Assembly (NCBI GenBank): GCA_039566865.1
Contig: CM076949.1
Coordinates: 20,746,501-20,810,500, forward strand
Direction: 5' to 3'
Source of the DNA: Aurelia coerulea
Taxonomy: Eukaryota; Cnidaria; Scyphozoa; Semaeostomeae; Ulmaridae
Length of the DNA stretch: 64,000 bases
Below are positions 31,101 to 35,283 of this stretch, in pieces. The notes below the pieces were generated by a model. The model made no database searches. It worked only from the letters and a program-made list of their open reading frames with translations, and was not told the DNA's origin. A program made the position numbers and the translations under genes. Each line of letters opens with the position of its first letter. Position 1 is the stretch's first letter.

Positions 31101-32088
31101 TGACATTTTTTCGGAGCTTTGCATATCGCATCTCAGCAGTATCTGATAGGCTGTGAAAAGAAATTTGAGAAATGTTAATCAATTTATCTGAAGTTCAGAT
31201 AACATAAGGGGCCATCGACTTACAATTTTCATATTTTTAACGTGACGATTCAATGATGATTCACCTGAAATCGAGGTAGAATTCACTGAGGGAACCAGGT
31301 GTTTTGCCATCTAATATATCAATTGACTTCCTTCATAGGCATAGGAGACAGAGGGGCTGGGGGGGCTGCAGCTCCCCCAACATCGAAAGTTTTTGCAAAA
31401 ATCAGCCATAATCGGGCAGAAATCCGTGTTAAATCGGGCAAAATTTTCTTGAACAATGGATTTTTTTATCGGGCAGCCCCCCCCAAATCTTATCTCCCTC
31501 TACGCCGATGACTTCCTTTCCTTGAAAAAATAGCAAAAAGAAATGTAGAAAATGAAATTCAGCTAAAACAATGTCAAAATACCTAACCTGTGAGTCCAAT
31601 TGTTATGGGCAGTCAGACAAGTGTACTCTGCATCCAACGCTGAAGTGAAGGAGAGAAGTCATTCGAAATTTTCTATTTTATGAGTTCAGCAGTAAGAGTG
31701 GTGTTTATCCTTGTAATATTTCAGGGACATGACCAAAAGAATACGTAATCTAACGTCTTCTATTTTCATCAAAGTCTTCGACGATGCAATGCAAGGCAAA
31801 CATAATTTTTCTTTTTACCCTTTCAGCCGATCCCTAGATCTATGTTATAGTGAGACTATACATCATGAAAATTTATAAGTATAAAAAAGTTGAACTGTAA
31901 TAGGTTTTTAGCCTCACACAGAAATTCTGTGTATATATTTATACAGAATATATTTATGTTATGTTTATGTTATAAAGTAAATAATAGTAATACCCTTTAT
32001 TTTTCATACCTATGAAACTGGAACTTTTGATTGCCCGCTCGATTTCTGCATACTTTTCTTCAAAGTTAAATCTCGTGATATCACACAT
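4030..32088 (-). CDS. pnldc1: PARN/PNLDC1-family 3'-5' exonuclease (PNLDC1-like, piRNA 3'-end trimmer), incomplete at the 3' end
   Basis: Reading the minus strand, 21 confident exons join in phase: 32088-32010, 31639-31588, 31285-31265, 31150-31077, 29748-29673, 28913-28866, 28107-28069, 26597-26530, 24450-24350, 22015-21936, 21158-21094, 20267-20207, 17519-17450, 16515-16430, 13579-13512, 10650-10583, 10276-10223, 9065-9023, 8432-8333, 7007-6915, 6399-6311, then 4125-4030; the 21-nt exon at 31285 is the least certain. DEDD catalytic residues are visible: LDAEYT (exon 2), VGHNCLTD (exon at 17519) and HEAGYDAYLTG (exon at 10276). Motifs such as NVYLFPGSFG and FLYEGVPYLN match PNLDC1 better than PARN. 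The family trims RNA 3' ends; PNLDC1 matures piRNAs at mitochondria. Short exons near 30-31 kb and 22-24 kb and the C-terminal membrane segment of PNLDC1 were not found. Introns are packed with mobile elements. PARN is the alternative. Confidence 0.88.
4180..5596. mobile_element. Family A long-TIR element, copy 1, with a nested TTAA element
   Basis: Ends are AGCATAGGTTCCAAATC and its inverse. It is flanked by 9-bp duplications CCGGGTGAA (4171-4179) and CCGGGTGAG (5597-5605). Both arms match the other seven copies. A TTAA-flanked element sits at 4614-5502. Confidence 0.85.
4614..5502. mobile_element. TTAA-flanked MITE (family B), copy 1
   Basis: TTAA duplications lie at 4610-4613 and 5503-5506. 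Termini read CCCTATTTTAACCGGGG, followed inward by G/C homopolymer hairpins. The 889-bp interior shares a CACGTGAC..CATGCCCATATTTGGA block with the element at 19096-19943. TTAA with CCC ends fits piggyBac; Kolobok is the alternative. Confidence 0.8.
6062..6254. mobile_element. Small TTAA-flanked MITE
   Basis: TTAA lies at 6058-6061 and 6255-6258. The ends AGGCAG(C/T)(T/C)TGTCA are inverted. TTAAAGG ends resemble T2/Kolobok-type MITEs. Confidence 0.65.
6311..6399 (-). CDS. pnldc1: PNLDC1-like exon (LAHEFLPFGSVDVQL)
   Basis: Aligns with L-Y-Q-L-F-x-x-F-G-x-I/V of the PARN RRM-like fold. Acceptor TTCTTTAG, donor GTAAGT. Confidence 0.82.
6421..6600 (+). repeat. (GTTT)n microsatellite joined to a family F arm
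   Basis: A (GTTT)n run at 6421-6457 is followed by about 120 bp matching one arm of the foldback at 24.49-25.19 kb (TTTTGAATT(A/T)CTGGTTGAGA). Confidence 0.6.
6915..7007 (-). CDS. pnldc1: PNLDC1-like exon (GGDDPATRVPVRFVV)
   Basis: Encodes NMGGDDPATRVPVRFVVTL.., matching the G-P-D-x-P-x-x-R-P-P segment that opens the RNA-recognition-like domain. Acceptor ATTGCAG, donor GTGAGA. Confidence 0.85.
7485..7838. mobile_element. Family G MITE, copy 1
   Basis: About 75-bp imperfect TIRs both carry GCTGATGACGTCATTTT. A second copy is at 59395-59765. It shares TAGATTTCCCTTTGGAAACATAGTCAACCTTG with that copy at high identity. Confidence 0.65.
7843..8082. mobile_element. Palindromic TTAA-flanked MITE
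   Basis: Arms AGGGTCTGTTTCATCCAGCA are near-perfectly inverted over about 50 bp and flanked by TTAA (7839-7842, 8083-8086). The centre holds a GAGGCTGGTACCCAG palindrome, once in full and once repeated. Confidence 0.75.
8333..8432 (-). CDS. pnldc1: PNLDC1-like exon (NHINIARAQLRYL)
   Basis: Encodes ..EFENHINIARAQLRYL, matching the N-x-V/L-x-L-x-R-x helix in PNLDC1/PARN. The acceptor region and first codons are tandemly duplicated just upstream (8489-8552). Confidence 0.82.
8414..8552. repeat. Tandem duplication across an intron acceptor
   Basis: Two about 65-bp units (8414-8478, 8489-8552) share AGGTTCTA(G/A)TTCACCTGA(A/C)CTG. On the minus strand each unit contains a TTATTTTCAG acceptor and the first codons SGELEP of the PNLDC1-like exon. 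Confidence 0.75.
9023..9065 (-). CDS. pnldc1: PNLDC1-like exon (VFLRMAHFIAAKD)
   Basis: Directly continues the AGYDAYLTGY exon, as in family members (..GYVFL..AH). Acceptor TTTTTCAG, donor GTAAGT. Confidence 0.85.
9102..9366. mobile_element. Family E MITE, copy 1
   Basis: TIRs of about 30 bp read TTCAATTCCTACCCT(A/G)ACCATCCCCC. The interior has repeated C/G-rich phrases. It is inserted just beside the PNLDC1-like exon at 9065. A sister copy is at 57377-57637. Confidence 0.75.
9460..9931 (+). pseudogene. 5'-truncated LINE, reverse-transcriptase C-terminal tail
   Basis: Two overlapping frames, joined by a frameshift near 9680, give the familiar cnidarian LINE tail: SSFEELL..VSIHQRNLQLL, then GLETASFLGQNLWRDLP, then CNCTLCK. 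The frameshift and truncation mark it as dead. Confidence 0.85.
10223..10276 (-). CDS. pnldc1: PNLDC1-like exon, catalytic HEAGYDAYLTG
   Basis: Contains HEAGYDAYLTG, the most diagnostic PARN/PNLDC1 motif, with the last catalytic D and its conserved H. Acceptor CTTTCAG, donor GTTAGT. Confidence 0.93.
10583..10650 (-). CDS. pnldc1: PNLDC1-like exon (SPFIEHAPGFDRY)
   Basis: Aligns with the A-E-G-F-x-x-Y segment before the second histidine motif. Acceptor TTTGTAG, donor GTAAGT. Confidence 0.82.
10867..13175. mobile_element. Family H element with a nested 1.7-kb hairpin
   Basis: The right end (GACTCACCCGGTA) and left end carry matching arms: CCCCG(C/T)TTGGAAGGCCACTGCTCC and its inverse near 13110-13165. 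The centre has the inverted pair TCCTCTTGGGAG/CTCCCAAGAGGA. The hairpin at 11027-12718 is inserted in its left part. Confidence 0.7.
11027..12718. mobile_element. 1.7-kb foldback element (giant hairpin)
   Basis: Two arms of about 0.83 kb are inverted around about 11873. The left arm begins AGATGAGGCTCAAATCC and the right arm ends GGATTTGAGCCTTATCT. An 11-bp direct repeat TCCCGTGGATA lies at 11016-11026 and 12719-12729. Near-identical peptides in opposite strands (SEHAEIIQFHACQPM) reflect the palindrome, not genes. Confidence 0.88.
13512..13579 (-). CDS. pnldc1: PNLDC1-like exon (NETKLSDLHGMLS)
   Basis: Aligns with the N-x-T-S/K-L-x-E-L-x-x-x-L stretch after D-T-K. Acceptor CTCTTAG, donor GTAAGG, two bases left over. 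Confidence 0.8.
13686..13730 (+). repeat. 45-bp direct repeat, left copy
   Basis: Identical to 14251-14295 (begins CAAAAATCCTAAACTTTCTC). The pair brackets the family A copy, far longer than the 9-bp duplication seen at sister copies. Confidence 0.85.
13727..14249. mobile_element. Family A long-TIR element, copy 2
   Basis: Runs from AGCATAGGTTCCAAATC to GATTTGGAATCTATGCT and has the standard family interior (GACGTCATCAAATTTCTAAA). It has no 9-bp duplication; see the 45-bp repeat. Confidence 0.85.
14460..15001. other. Intronic stretch without a recognised element
   Basis: Lies inside the PNLDC1-like intron between exons 16430 and 13579. A short near-palindrome (CCATGGGGTAGTCATGG..CCCCATGG) is at 14476-14508. 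Nothing else was recognised. Confidence 0.35.
15002..15536. mobile_element. TA-flanked MITE (family C), copy 1
   Basis: Ends are CCGGGTGTCCCAAACAAAGT and, inverted, CCGGTTGTCCCAAAAAAGTA. TA borders both sides. A TA duplication suggests a Tc1/mariner-type origin. Confidence 0.78.
15871..16394. mobile_element. Family A long-TIR element, copy 3
   Basis: AGCATAGG..CCTATGCT with perfect 9-bp duplications ATGCTCAGC at 15862-15870 and 16395-16403. Cleanest copy for defining the element ends; about 524 bp. Confidence 0.9.
16430..16515 (-). CDS. pnldc1: PNLDC1-like exon (LFPRIYDTKNL)
   Basis: Encodes ..FKRELHELFPRIYDTKNL.., matching the F-K-x-x-x-x-x-x-F-P-x-L/I-x-D-T-K block of the family. Acceptor TTTACAG, donor GTAAGT. 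Confidence 0.92.
16567..17372. mobile_element. Family A element, copy 4, truncated and interrupted
   Basis: The left end is missing; the copy starts at CTTTTCTGAAATCTTCAAT. A LINE 3' fragment with a (TTTG)n tail interrupts it at about 16950-17340. The right end is GGAACCTATGCT. Confidence 0.75.
16951..17345 (-). pseudogene. LINE 3' end with (CAAA)n tail inserted in family A copy 4
   Basis: On the minus strand a short tail SSFKHMIKMWDGPNCKCNACQ is the LINE C-terminal motif (F-K-x-x-I-K-x-W..C-x-C-x-x-C). It is followed by about 100 bp of AT-rich 3' UTR and a (CAAA)n run at 16960-17012. 5'-truncation plus a simple tail is typical of LINE insertion. Confidence 0.75.
17450..17519 (-). CDS. pnldc1: PNLDC1-like exon, catalytic GHN..D
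   Basis: Encodes PIVGHNCLTDLGFIFDKFH. The D in GHNCLTD is the third acidic residue of the DEDD site. Acceptor CTATTTTAG, donor GTAAGA. Confidence 0.92.
17521..18569. other. Intronic stretch without a recognised element
   Basis: AT-rich sequence upstream of the GHN exon in the PNLDC1-like gene. I see no exon or repeat family in it, apart from a short (CTATGATTTTT)n-like run at 18388-18417. Confidence 0.35.
18570..19091. mobile_element. Family C MITE, copy 2, right end lost
   Basis: Begins TACCGGGTGCGCCAAAATAAAC. Its two inverted arms (GAAAGCCTGAATTAGAT.. and ..ATCTAATTCAGGCTCTC) match the intact copy at 46745-47347. The last about 90 bp are replaced by a TTAA-type MITE at 19096. Confidence 0.72.
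19096..19943. mobile_element. TTAA-type MITE (family B), copy 2
   Basis: Preceded by TTAA, starts CCCTAATCCACATGGGG and ends with the degenerate inverse CCCCGTAGGCCTAAGGAG. It shares the G/C homopolymer stems and the CACGTGAC..CATGCCCATATTTGGA block with copy 1. The right target duplication is not clean. Confidence 0.65.
20207..20267 (-). CDS. pnldc1: PNLDC1-like exon (TGFSRMIQAISRSKK)
   Basis: Encodes TGFSRMIQAISRSKK, the G-F-S-R-V-I block immediately before the GHN motif in PARN. Phase matches the next exon. Acceptor CTATCTCAG, donor GTGATC. Confidence 0.88.
20299..20706. mobile_element. MITE with CGTTTACACGGTA ends
   Basis: TIRs CGTTTACACGGTAGCGGATCA and inverse (GATCCGTTACCGTGTAAACG). 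The interior holds many GGATCA/AGTGATCC copies and a second head-like CCGTTTACACGG at 20352. It is inserted in the intron upstream of exon 20267. Confidence 0.72.
21094..21158 (-). CDS. pnldc1: PNLDC1-like exon (ITITKTEDEAVVNN)
   Basis: In-phase exon between TTTTGCAG and GTAAGG. Sequence match to the family is weak, but position and phase fit the exons on both sides. Confidence 0.72.
21936..22015 (-). CDS. pnldc1: PNLDC1-like exon (RYVLLTDLKERF)
   Basis: Starts after TATTTTAG with two bases of a split codon and ends at GTTAGT. RYVLLTDLKERF corresponds to the R-Y-I/V strand of the R3H-like insertion in PARN. Confidence 0.75.
22114..22474. mobile_element. TTAA-flanked MITE with a nested 37-bp palindrome
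   Basis: TTAA lies at 22110-22113 and 22475-22478. Perfect TIRs begin AGGTAATGTGTCCATGTAAG. TTAAAGG termini are of T2/Kolobok type. Contains the palindrome at 22298-22334. Confidence 0.82.
22298..22334. mobile_element. 37-bp palindromic micro-insertion
   Basis: TAGCCTGCGCGCAGAC, a five-base loop, then the exact inverse. Flanked by the direct repeat GCTCTGGAA (22289-22297 and 22335-22343), so it behaves as an inserted unit. Relatives at 47348-47386 and (half) 53643-53660. Confidence 0.72.
22480..23247. other. Intronic stretch, no element recognised
   Basis: The missing GFQ-type exon of the PNLDC1-like gene is expected between 24350 and 22015. I could not place it: a RFELVICQ-like peptide near 22610 (minus) is followed by a stop and does not fit the phase. 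Confidence 0.35.
23248..23449. mobile_element. 202-bp hairpin element with 11-bp target duplication
   Basis: Near-perfect inverted arms (AGACTTG..CAAGTCTA; GAATATAATTTCTTGTGCGG) have a loop of about 30 bp. The direct repeat AATCAGAATAT lies at 23237-23247 and 23450-23460. Confidence 0.85.
23631..24222. mobile_element. TA-flanked MITE (family C), copy 3
   Basis: Perfect TIR CCGGGTGTCCCAAAATGATG at both ends, with TA at 23629-23630 and 24223-24224. Long inner arms include CGATCTTC and TAACATGTTGACTGG-type inversions. Confidence 0.85.
24350..24450 (-). CDS. pnldc1: PNLDC1-like exon (DDIAAWRFKAKARD)
   Basis: Encodes SDVDEDQRTLLDDIAAW..AKARD.., comparable to the I-D-E-V-x-x-W-L-x-x-A-K-x-G-D helix of PNLDC1. 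Acceptor ACTTTCAG, donor GTATGA. The GFQ segment expected next was not found. Confidence 0.8.
24490..25190. mobile_element. Family F foldback element
   Basis: Arms 24500-24790 and 24895-25190 are inverted copies around about 24845. Each yields the same peptide on opposite strands (MHNERTSYMGFRETF), so this is repeat sequence rather than a gene. A solo arm lies at 6.46-6.60 kb. Confidence 0.75.
25277..25802. mobile_element. Family A long-TIR element, copy 5
   Basis: AGCATAGGTTCC..GGAATCTATGCT with 9-bp duplications ATCTATCGC (25268-25276) and ATTTATCGC (25803-25811), one mismatch. Confidence 0.88.
26084..26246 (+). pseudogene. LINE reverse-transcriptase tail fragment
   Basis: A short open stretch to a TAG stop reads VRTETGRKTFAFQGAKISN.., a variant of the usual LINE C-terminal R-T-x-x-G-K-x-x-F-x-F-x-G-A-K motif. 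No upstream RT is present. Confidence 0.6.
26530..26597 (-). CDS. pnldc1: PNLDC1-like exon (EKYLREMHRLG)
   Basis: Phase-0 entry after GTTATCAG. It aligns with the E-Q-E-K-K-I-R segment downstream of the P-Y-L-N motif. Donor GTAAAT, leaving two bases. Confidence 0.7.
26971..27495. mobile_element. Family A long-TIR element, copy 6
   Basis: AGCATAAGTTCC..GAAACTTATGC with direct repeats ACTGATGCAT at 26961-26970 and 27496-27505. Confidence 0.87.
27640..27828 (-). repeat. Possible tRNA-derived SINE
   Basis: On the minus strand the head reads GTGGCTCTGTAGCTCAATTT, then GTAGAG, resembling a tRNA A box, and GGTAGCAATCC resembles a B box. An unrelated tail of about 110 bp follows. The acceptor stem does not fold convincingly, so it is not a functional tRNA. 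Confidence 0.4.
28069..28107 (-). CDS. pnldc1: PNLDC1-like exon (FLYEGVPYLN)
   Basis: Thirteen codons, FLYEGVPYLNQDQ, align with the N-G-I-P/S-Y-L/M-N motif of PARN/PNLDC1. Acceptor TTTCAG, donor GTTTGC. Confidence 0.88.
28866..28913 (-). CDS. pnldc1: PNLDC1-like exon (EFLCEHNFNFNK)
   Basis: Sixteen in-phase codons match the S-V/I-x-F-L-x-x-x-G-F-x-x-N-K block that follows the previous exon in PNLDC1/PARN. Acceptor TGTTCAG, donor GTAAGT. Confidence 0.88.
28925..29370 (+). pseudogene. LINE 3' end with 3' UTR
   Basis: The tail SYLGPKIWNSLSSDLKS..FKHKIKEIFFQN is followed by a 3' UTR (GACTATTATGGAAATGAGGTC..TTTTTAATGCTATTCCTGCC). Both parts recur at 56.39-57.19 kb. It abuts the PNLDC1-like exon at 28913. 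Confidence 0.8.
29673..29748 (-). CDS. pnldc1: PNLDC1-like exon (NVYLFPGSFG)
   Basis: Encodes YAVETFNVYLFPGSFGPVD.., matching the F-N-F-Y-L/V-F-P segment of the family. Acceptor GCTCACAG, donor GTGGGT. Confidence 0.88.
29760..30540. other. Intronic stretch; 34-bp direct repeat only
   Basis: GTACAAACCTATTCTTTTTC and its continuation occur twice, at about 30409-30441 and 30480-30513. Nothing else recognised. The expected short exon (GLSVF-like) of the PNLDC1-like gene may lie between here and 31077. Confidence 0.4.
30552..30567 (-). CDS. Possible 16-nt PNLDC1-like microexon
   Basis: A 16-nt interval (EGIKN) lies between a CATTAG acceptor and a GTAAGA donor. Its phase fits the next exon and its place matches the IEGEANK stretch of PNLDC1. 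Very short; may be chance. Confidence 0.25.
31077..31150 (-). CDS. pnldc1: PNLDC1-like exon 4
   Basis: Encodes DTAEMRYAKLRKNVTQSTVSQI, matching the D-x-x-x-x-x-Y-x-K-x-R-x-x-V-x-Q-x-T-V-x-Q-I block of PNLDC1. Acceptor TTCACAG, donor GTATGT. Confidence 0.85.
31265..31285 (-). CDS. pnldc1: PNLDC1-like 21-nt microexon
   Basis: Acceptor GGTTCCCTCAG and donor GTGAAT flank 21 nt encoding EFYLDF, in phase with both neighbours. The longer exon from the upstream TATTAG acceptor would hit a stop, so the microexon is preferred. Confidence 0.55.
31316..31510. mobile_element. G/C-rich MITE (family L)
   Basis: TIRs of the type TCAT(A/C)GGC(A/G)TAG(G)AG, with GGGGGGGCTGC and GCAGCCCCCCCC inside. About 195 bp, in the intron between the PNLDC1-like exon 2 and the microexon. 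Confidence 0.65.
31588..31639 (-). CDS. pnldc1: PNLDC1-like exon 2, catalytic D-x-E
   Basis: Acceptor CACTTCAG, donor GTTAGG. It encodes ALDAEYTCLTAH; D and E of LDAE are the first two acidic catalytic residues of the DEDD fold. The phase joins exon 1 exactly. Confidence 0.85.
32010..32088 (-). CDS. pnldc1: PNLDC1-like exon 1 with start codon
   Basis: ATG at 32088-32086 follows TTGCACAAAG and opens a frame beginning MCDITRFNFEEKYAEIE, the usual PARN/PNLDC1 N-terminus (..IT..NF...). It ends at a GTATGA donor, leaving one base. Confidence 0.85.
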
Positions 32089-32312
32089 CTTTGTGCAAGT
32101 CAAACCAAATCCAACTACCACAATTCTACTACAAAAAGTCTGTGGAGAACTGTAATCAAAACTAACTTAGGCCTTTCCATCGTAAAAGAGTCTGGGAAGA
32201 GCCTGATTTTGGCGGGAATATTCAGCCTCGTTTCAGTTGTTGTTTGTTGCTGTTGCTGGTGTTGCTACTGCAAGCCAAGCTTTTGCTACAACCCTACAAC
32301 CCACAAGGCCAA

Positions 32313-33305
32313 TTACCTTGAAGTAAAAATTGTTCTGTAAAATGTAAAAAATCAGCTTTGCTCAACGACCAATTTGCCATAAAGGGAATACAAACATGAA
32401 ATCAATGTCACAAGAAATTTGCGATATACGTACTTCAAAACAACGAGAATTTTGGCCCAATCTATCATAAACTGACCCCCTGTACACCAAACCAAACATC
32501 AAGTAATCAATACTAACATAGGCTAAGGACGGGGGTATAATTTTGACTTCACCTTGAGCTGTTGTCGTTGCTCTCCATTGTTTGCGGCTGCTAGATTGTA
32601 AACAAACAAAGATGGCTGGCTGGGAAATCAGCATAAAACCAACACGTAGATATCTAATTTTTACAATGTCATCCCCTATTTTCCCGGCGGTACCGATACG
32701 ATTTTCTGACAGCCAAATAAAATTTCGATCAATACAAAGAGTTTCCTGAAAAGGCAGCGGCCAGATTTTTTGCAAATTACATAGAAATTCGATCGATTTT
32801 TCCTCACTATTTTTGAACCAAAATCTAGTAACCTTGAAATTTCTTGGCTTGTGAGGCTCAGAAGAGTGAAATAGGCTTGCAATTCAATGAAATAAACAAC
32901 AAAGTATCTACCTCTTCAAAAATAATTTGACGGCTTGTTTATTTCAAGGATTTTGAACACTAGGAGGGTTTACTTTGGCAGACCAAAATACTTAGGCCGA
33001 TAACCATGTGAAGATCACCGGTACTTCGATAAAAAATTGAAGTATGATTCCCTATTTTCCCGAATAGCTCACCTGGCTCAAAATGTTGCTCAGATCTTGG
33101 AGAAGGATTTCAGAGATGATGGTGAAAAGGCTGCGGCCAGTTTTGGAGTATTTTACAAAACATTAAATCCTTGAATTCTTCGTCTTTTGTGAAAATCACC
33201 ACGATATCTATTCCACGTGTTTGGAGCCCTTTAAAATGTTTGATTAACTTCAGCTCTCGTCCAAGTAATCTTTAACTTCCAACCTGTGCATTTAGCCAAG
33301 TACCG
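32313..33305 (-). repeat. 1-kb block N, copy 1, upstream of the PNLDC1-like ATG
   Basis: Read on the minus strand it matches 53986-54975 (plus) with only scattered differences. Similarity stops just after a CTTCAAG/GTAA junction at 32317, which looks like a splice donor. It ends 225 bp before the PNLDC1-like start codon, so it could be promoter plus 5' leader exon. Short frames inside (RNFIWLSENRIGTAGKIGDD) are shared by both copies but match nothing I know. Confidence 0.8.
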
Positions 33306-33425
33306 ATGACAACCGCCATTATTATTATTATACGATTCCAATCCTTGGTCAATACACAAGGGCACAGGAGGCCGGCTTTGTGGCCAACCAGCGTGCTGGA
33401 TAGTTATTGTTTGCTTTGTCCTTCG

Positions 33426-33458
<33 letters not shown>

Positions 33459-33460
33459 CA

Positions 33461-34959
33461 TTATTTGTTTATTTCCTGAAATATCTTCTTTATTTTCCTT
33501 CCCATTTCTTTCATTTCTTTCGTAGTTCCTTCCAGCGTTTGTAATAATGTGAAGGTTTCTTCTCTTTCTTCTTTATCTCTGAACAGGTTGTCCGTGCCTG
33601 GACAGTGTAATATATAATGTCTTGTCGACTGATCTTTTTCCAGGCAAAATTTACATCTCCATATCCTACCCCAATATGGTTTTCTTGGGGTGGGATCTAA
33701 AATCCCTGCTCTTCCTCTGAATATTGCACTCGCAACTTTTCTACTTAAGTACATATATTTTTTTGGCTCCCCTGGTGTCACTTCGTCAATTGCTATATCT
33801 CCATATCTTTCACTCTCTTTAATTTCTTTTCCAAACTGTATTTTCAGCTTGTTCTTAATTTTGTCTTTTACAATGTTTTTCCACTTTTGCTTGCTAGTAT
33901 GCTTTGCCTCTTGTATATCTACTTTCATTTCATTGGCAATTTGAATTATTTGTAGAAACCAAGGAAGTTCTTCCCATATTTGTGTGCTGACAACTTCTTT
34001 TATTGTTCTGTTGCTTTTCGTCTGGTTTATCCGGTGCCAAGTCATTAGCTTTCTTTTTGCTAGCTCATCTTTTATTGGCCAAATTCCAAACTCATTTAGG
34101 AGGGAAATTTTCGGCGTTCCTTGTGGCAGATTTCCAAAGTTTCTTAAGATCTTTCTTGTTGTCAATTCCATCATTTCTTCTTCTTTCTTTGTGGTGGCAA
34201 AAGCCCCCATCCCGTATAACAACTTTGGGATCATGCATTTCTTATACAGTATTATCATTGCCTTCATGTAGGCACTGCTCATTGTTCCATTTTCTATTGT
34301 TAATCCTAACGAGGCTACCATATTTATTATTTCTTCCTCTTTTCTCTGAATGTGTGTGATGTTGTTATTTCCTTTGCTAAAATGGTGTCCTAGTATTTTT
34401 TCATGGTCAACTTCTTGTAATTGTTGTCCCCCTATGAAGGTGTCATCAAATTTTCTCTTTCTCTGCTTTCCTATGATTAGTATTTTACACTTTTCTTCTG
34501 AAAATATGATCTGATTTTCCTCTGCACTTTTGGTCATTGCCTGAATCATTACAGCCTCGTCTTCCCTTTCTGGAATTATTAGGGTGATATCATCTTGCCA
34601 TCCTATTGCTGGTACGATCTTTCTTCCGATGGCGGTTCCTCTGCCTGTCTTTTCAACATCTTCAATCACTTTTGCTGCATGTTGTGCATACAATATTGCG
34701 GATAGTCCACTTCCCTGTCTAATGGATTCCTCCACTGTAAAGTTTTGGCTATAACTCTCTTCGTCTCCTTTTATCCTCGCTACCAGGTTCTGGTTAATCT
34801 CGATGATCAATCTTAAAATGTTGCCTTTTATGTTCCTATCTGTTAGATTGTTGAAGACTCCTGCCCTCCATGCCTGATCAAATGCCTTTTTCACATCAGT
34901 AATCACAAGCTTTATGTTCTTACCTCTCTTTGTGTTTATGTCAATTGTAGTTTGGAGCA
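33461..34959 (-). pseudogene. LINE reverse transcriptase, C-terminal part
   Basis: Continues the previous fragment in the same frame once the transposon and one TTAA are removed. Palm motif A is LVITDVKKAFDQAW, followed by SIRQGSGLSAILYA (motif B) and GWQDDITLI (motif C, with WQDD in place of the usual Y/F-A-D-D). A C-terminal knuckle CKFC..HYILHC is near the end. About 499 residues, no internal stop: apparently intact until split. Confidence 0.9.
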
Positions 34960-35283
34960 TTAAAGGAGAACTGACACGCCAAAACTATTTTTTCGTATCC
35001 CATGTAGTTTTTGGCGAGGATTAAGAATCTGTCAATATTTTGTAGAAATTTAATTTCGTTTTGACTTTACAACGGTTTTAGTAGAAAAACGAAAATTACG
35101 CCGACTCTGTCCCGATCAATTCCGAGCCTGAACGAGACTTCGCCGACGGCTATCTACGTCACAGATACCATGTTCATAAATCACACCACAGCACCACAGT
35201 CCACAGCGTTTGTTGGCAAGAAGCACACCGAGTTGTCTTTGTATTTGTCTTCTTTCCGTGATATTTGAATCAAATTTGAAAGT

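Noticed and set aside
32362..32882. ORFs RNFIWLSENRIGTAGK.. as a gene
   Set aside because: Shared with the inverted block at 54.5 kb but interrupted and unlike any known family; treated as part of the repeat.
33231..33461. Poly-lysine ORF on the minus strand
   Set aside because: The lysine run is the translated poly(A) tail of the LINE.
33690..34359. Plus-strand hydrophobic ORFs (possible membrane proteins)
   Set aside because: Antisense shadows of the lysine-rich LINE ORF.
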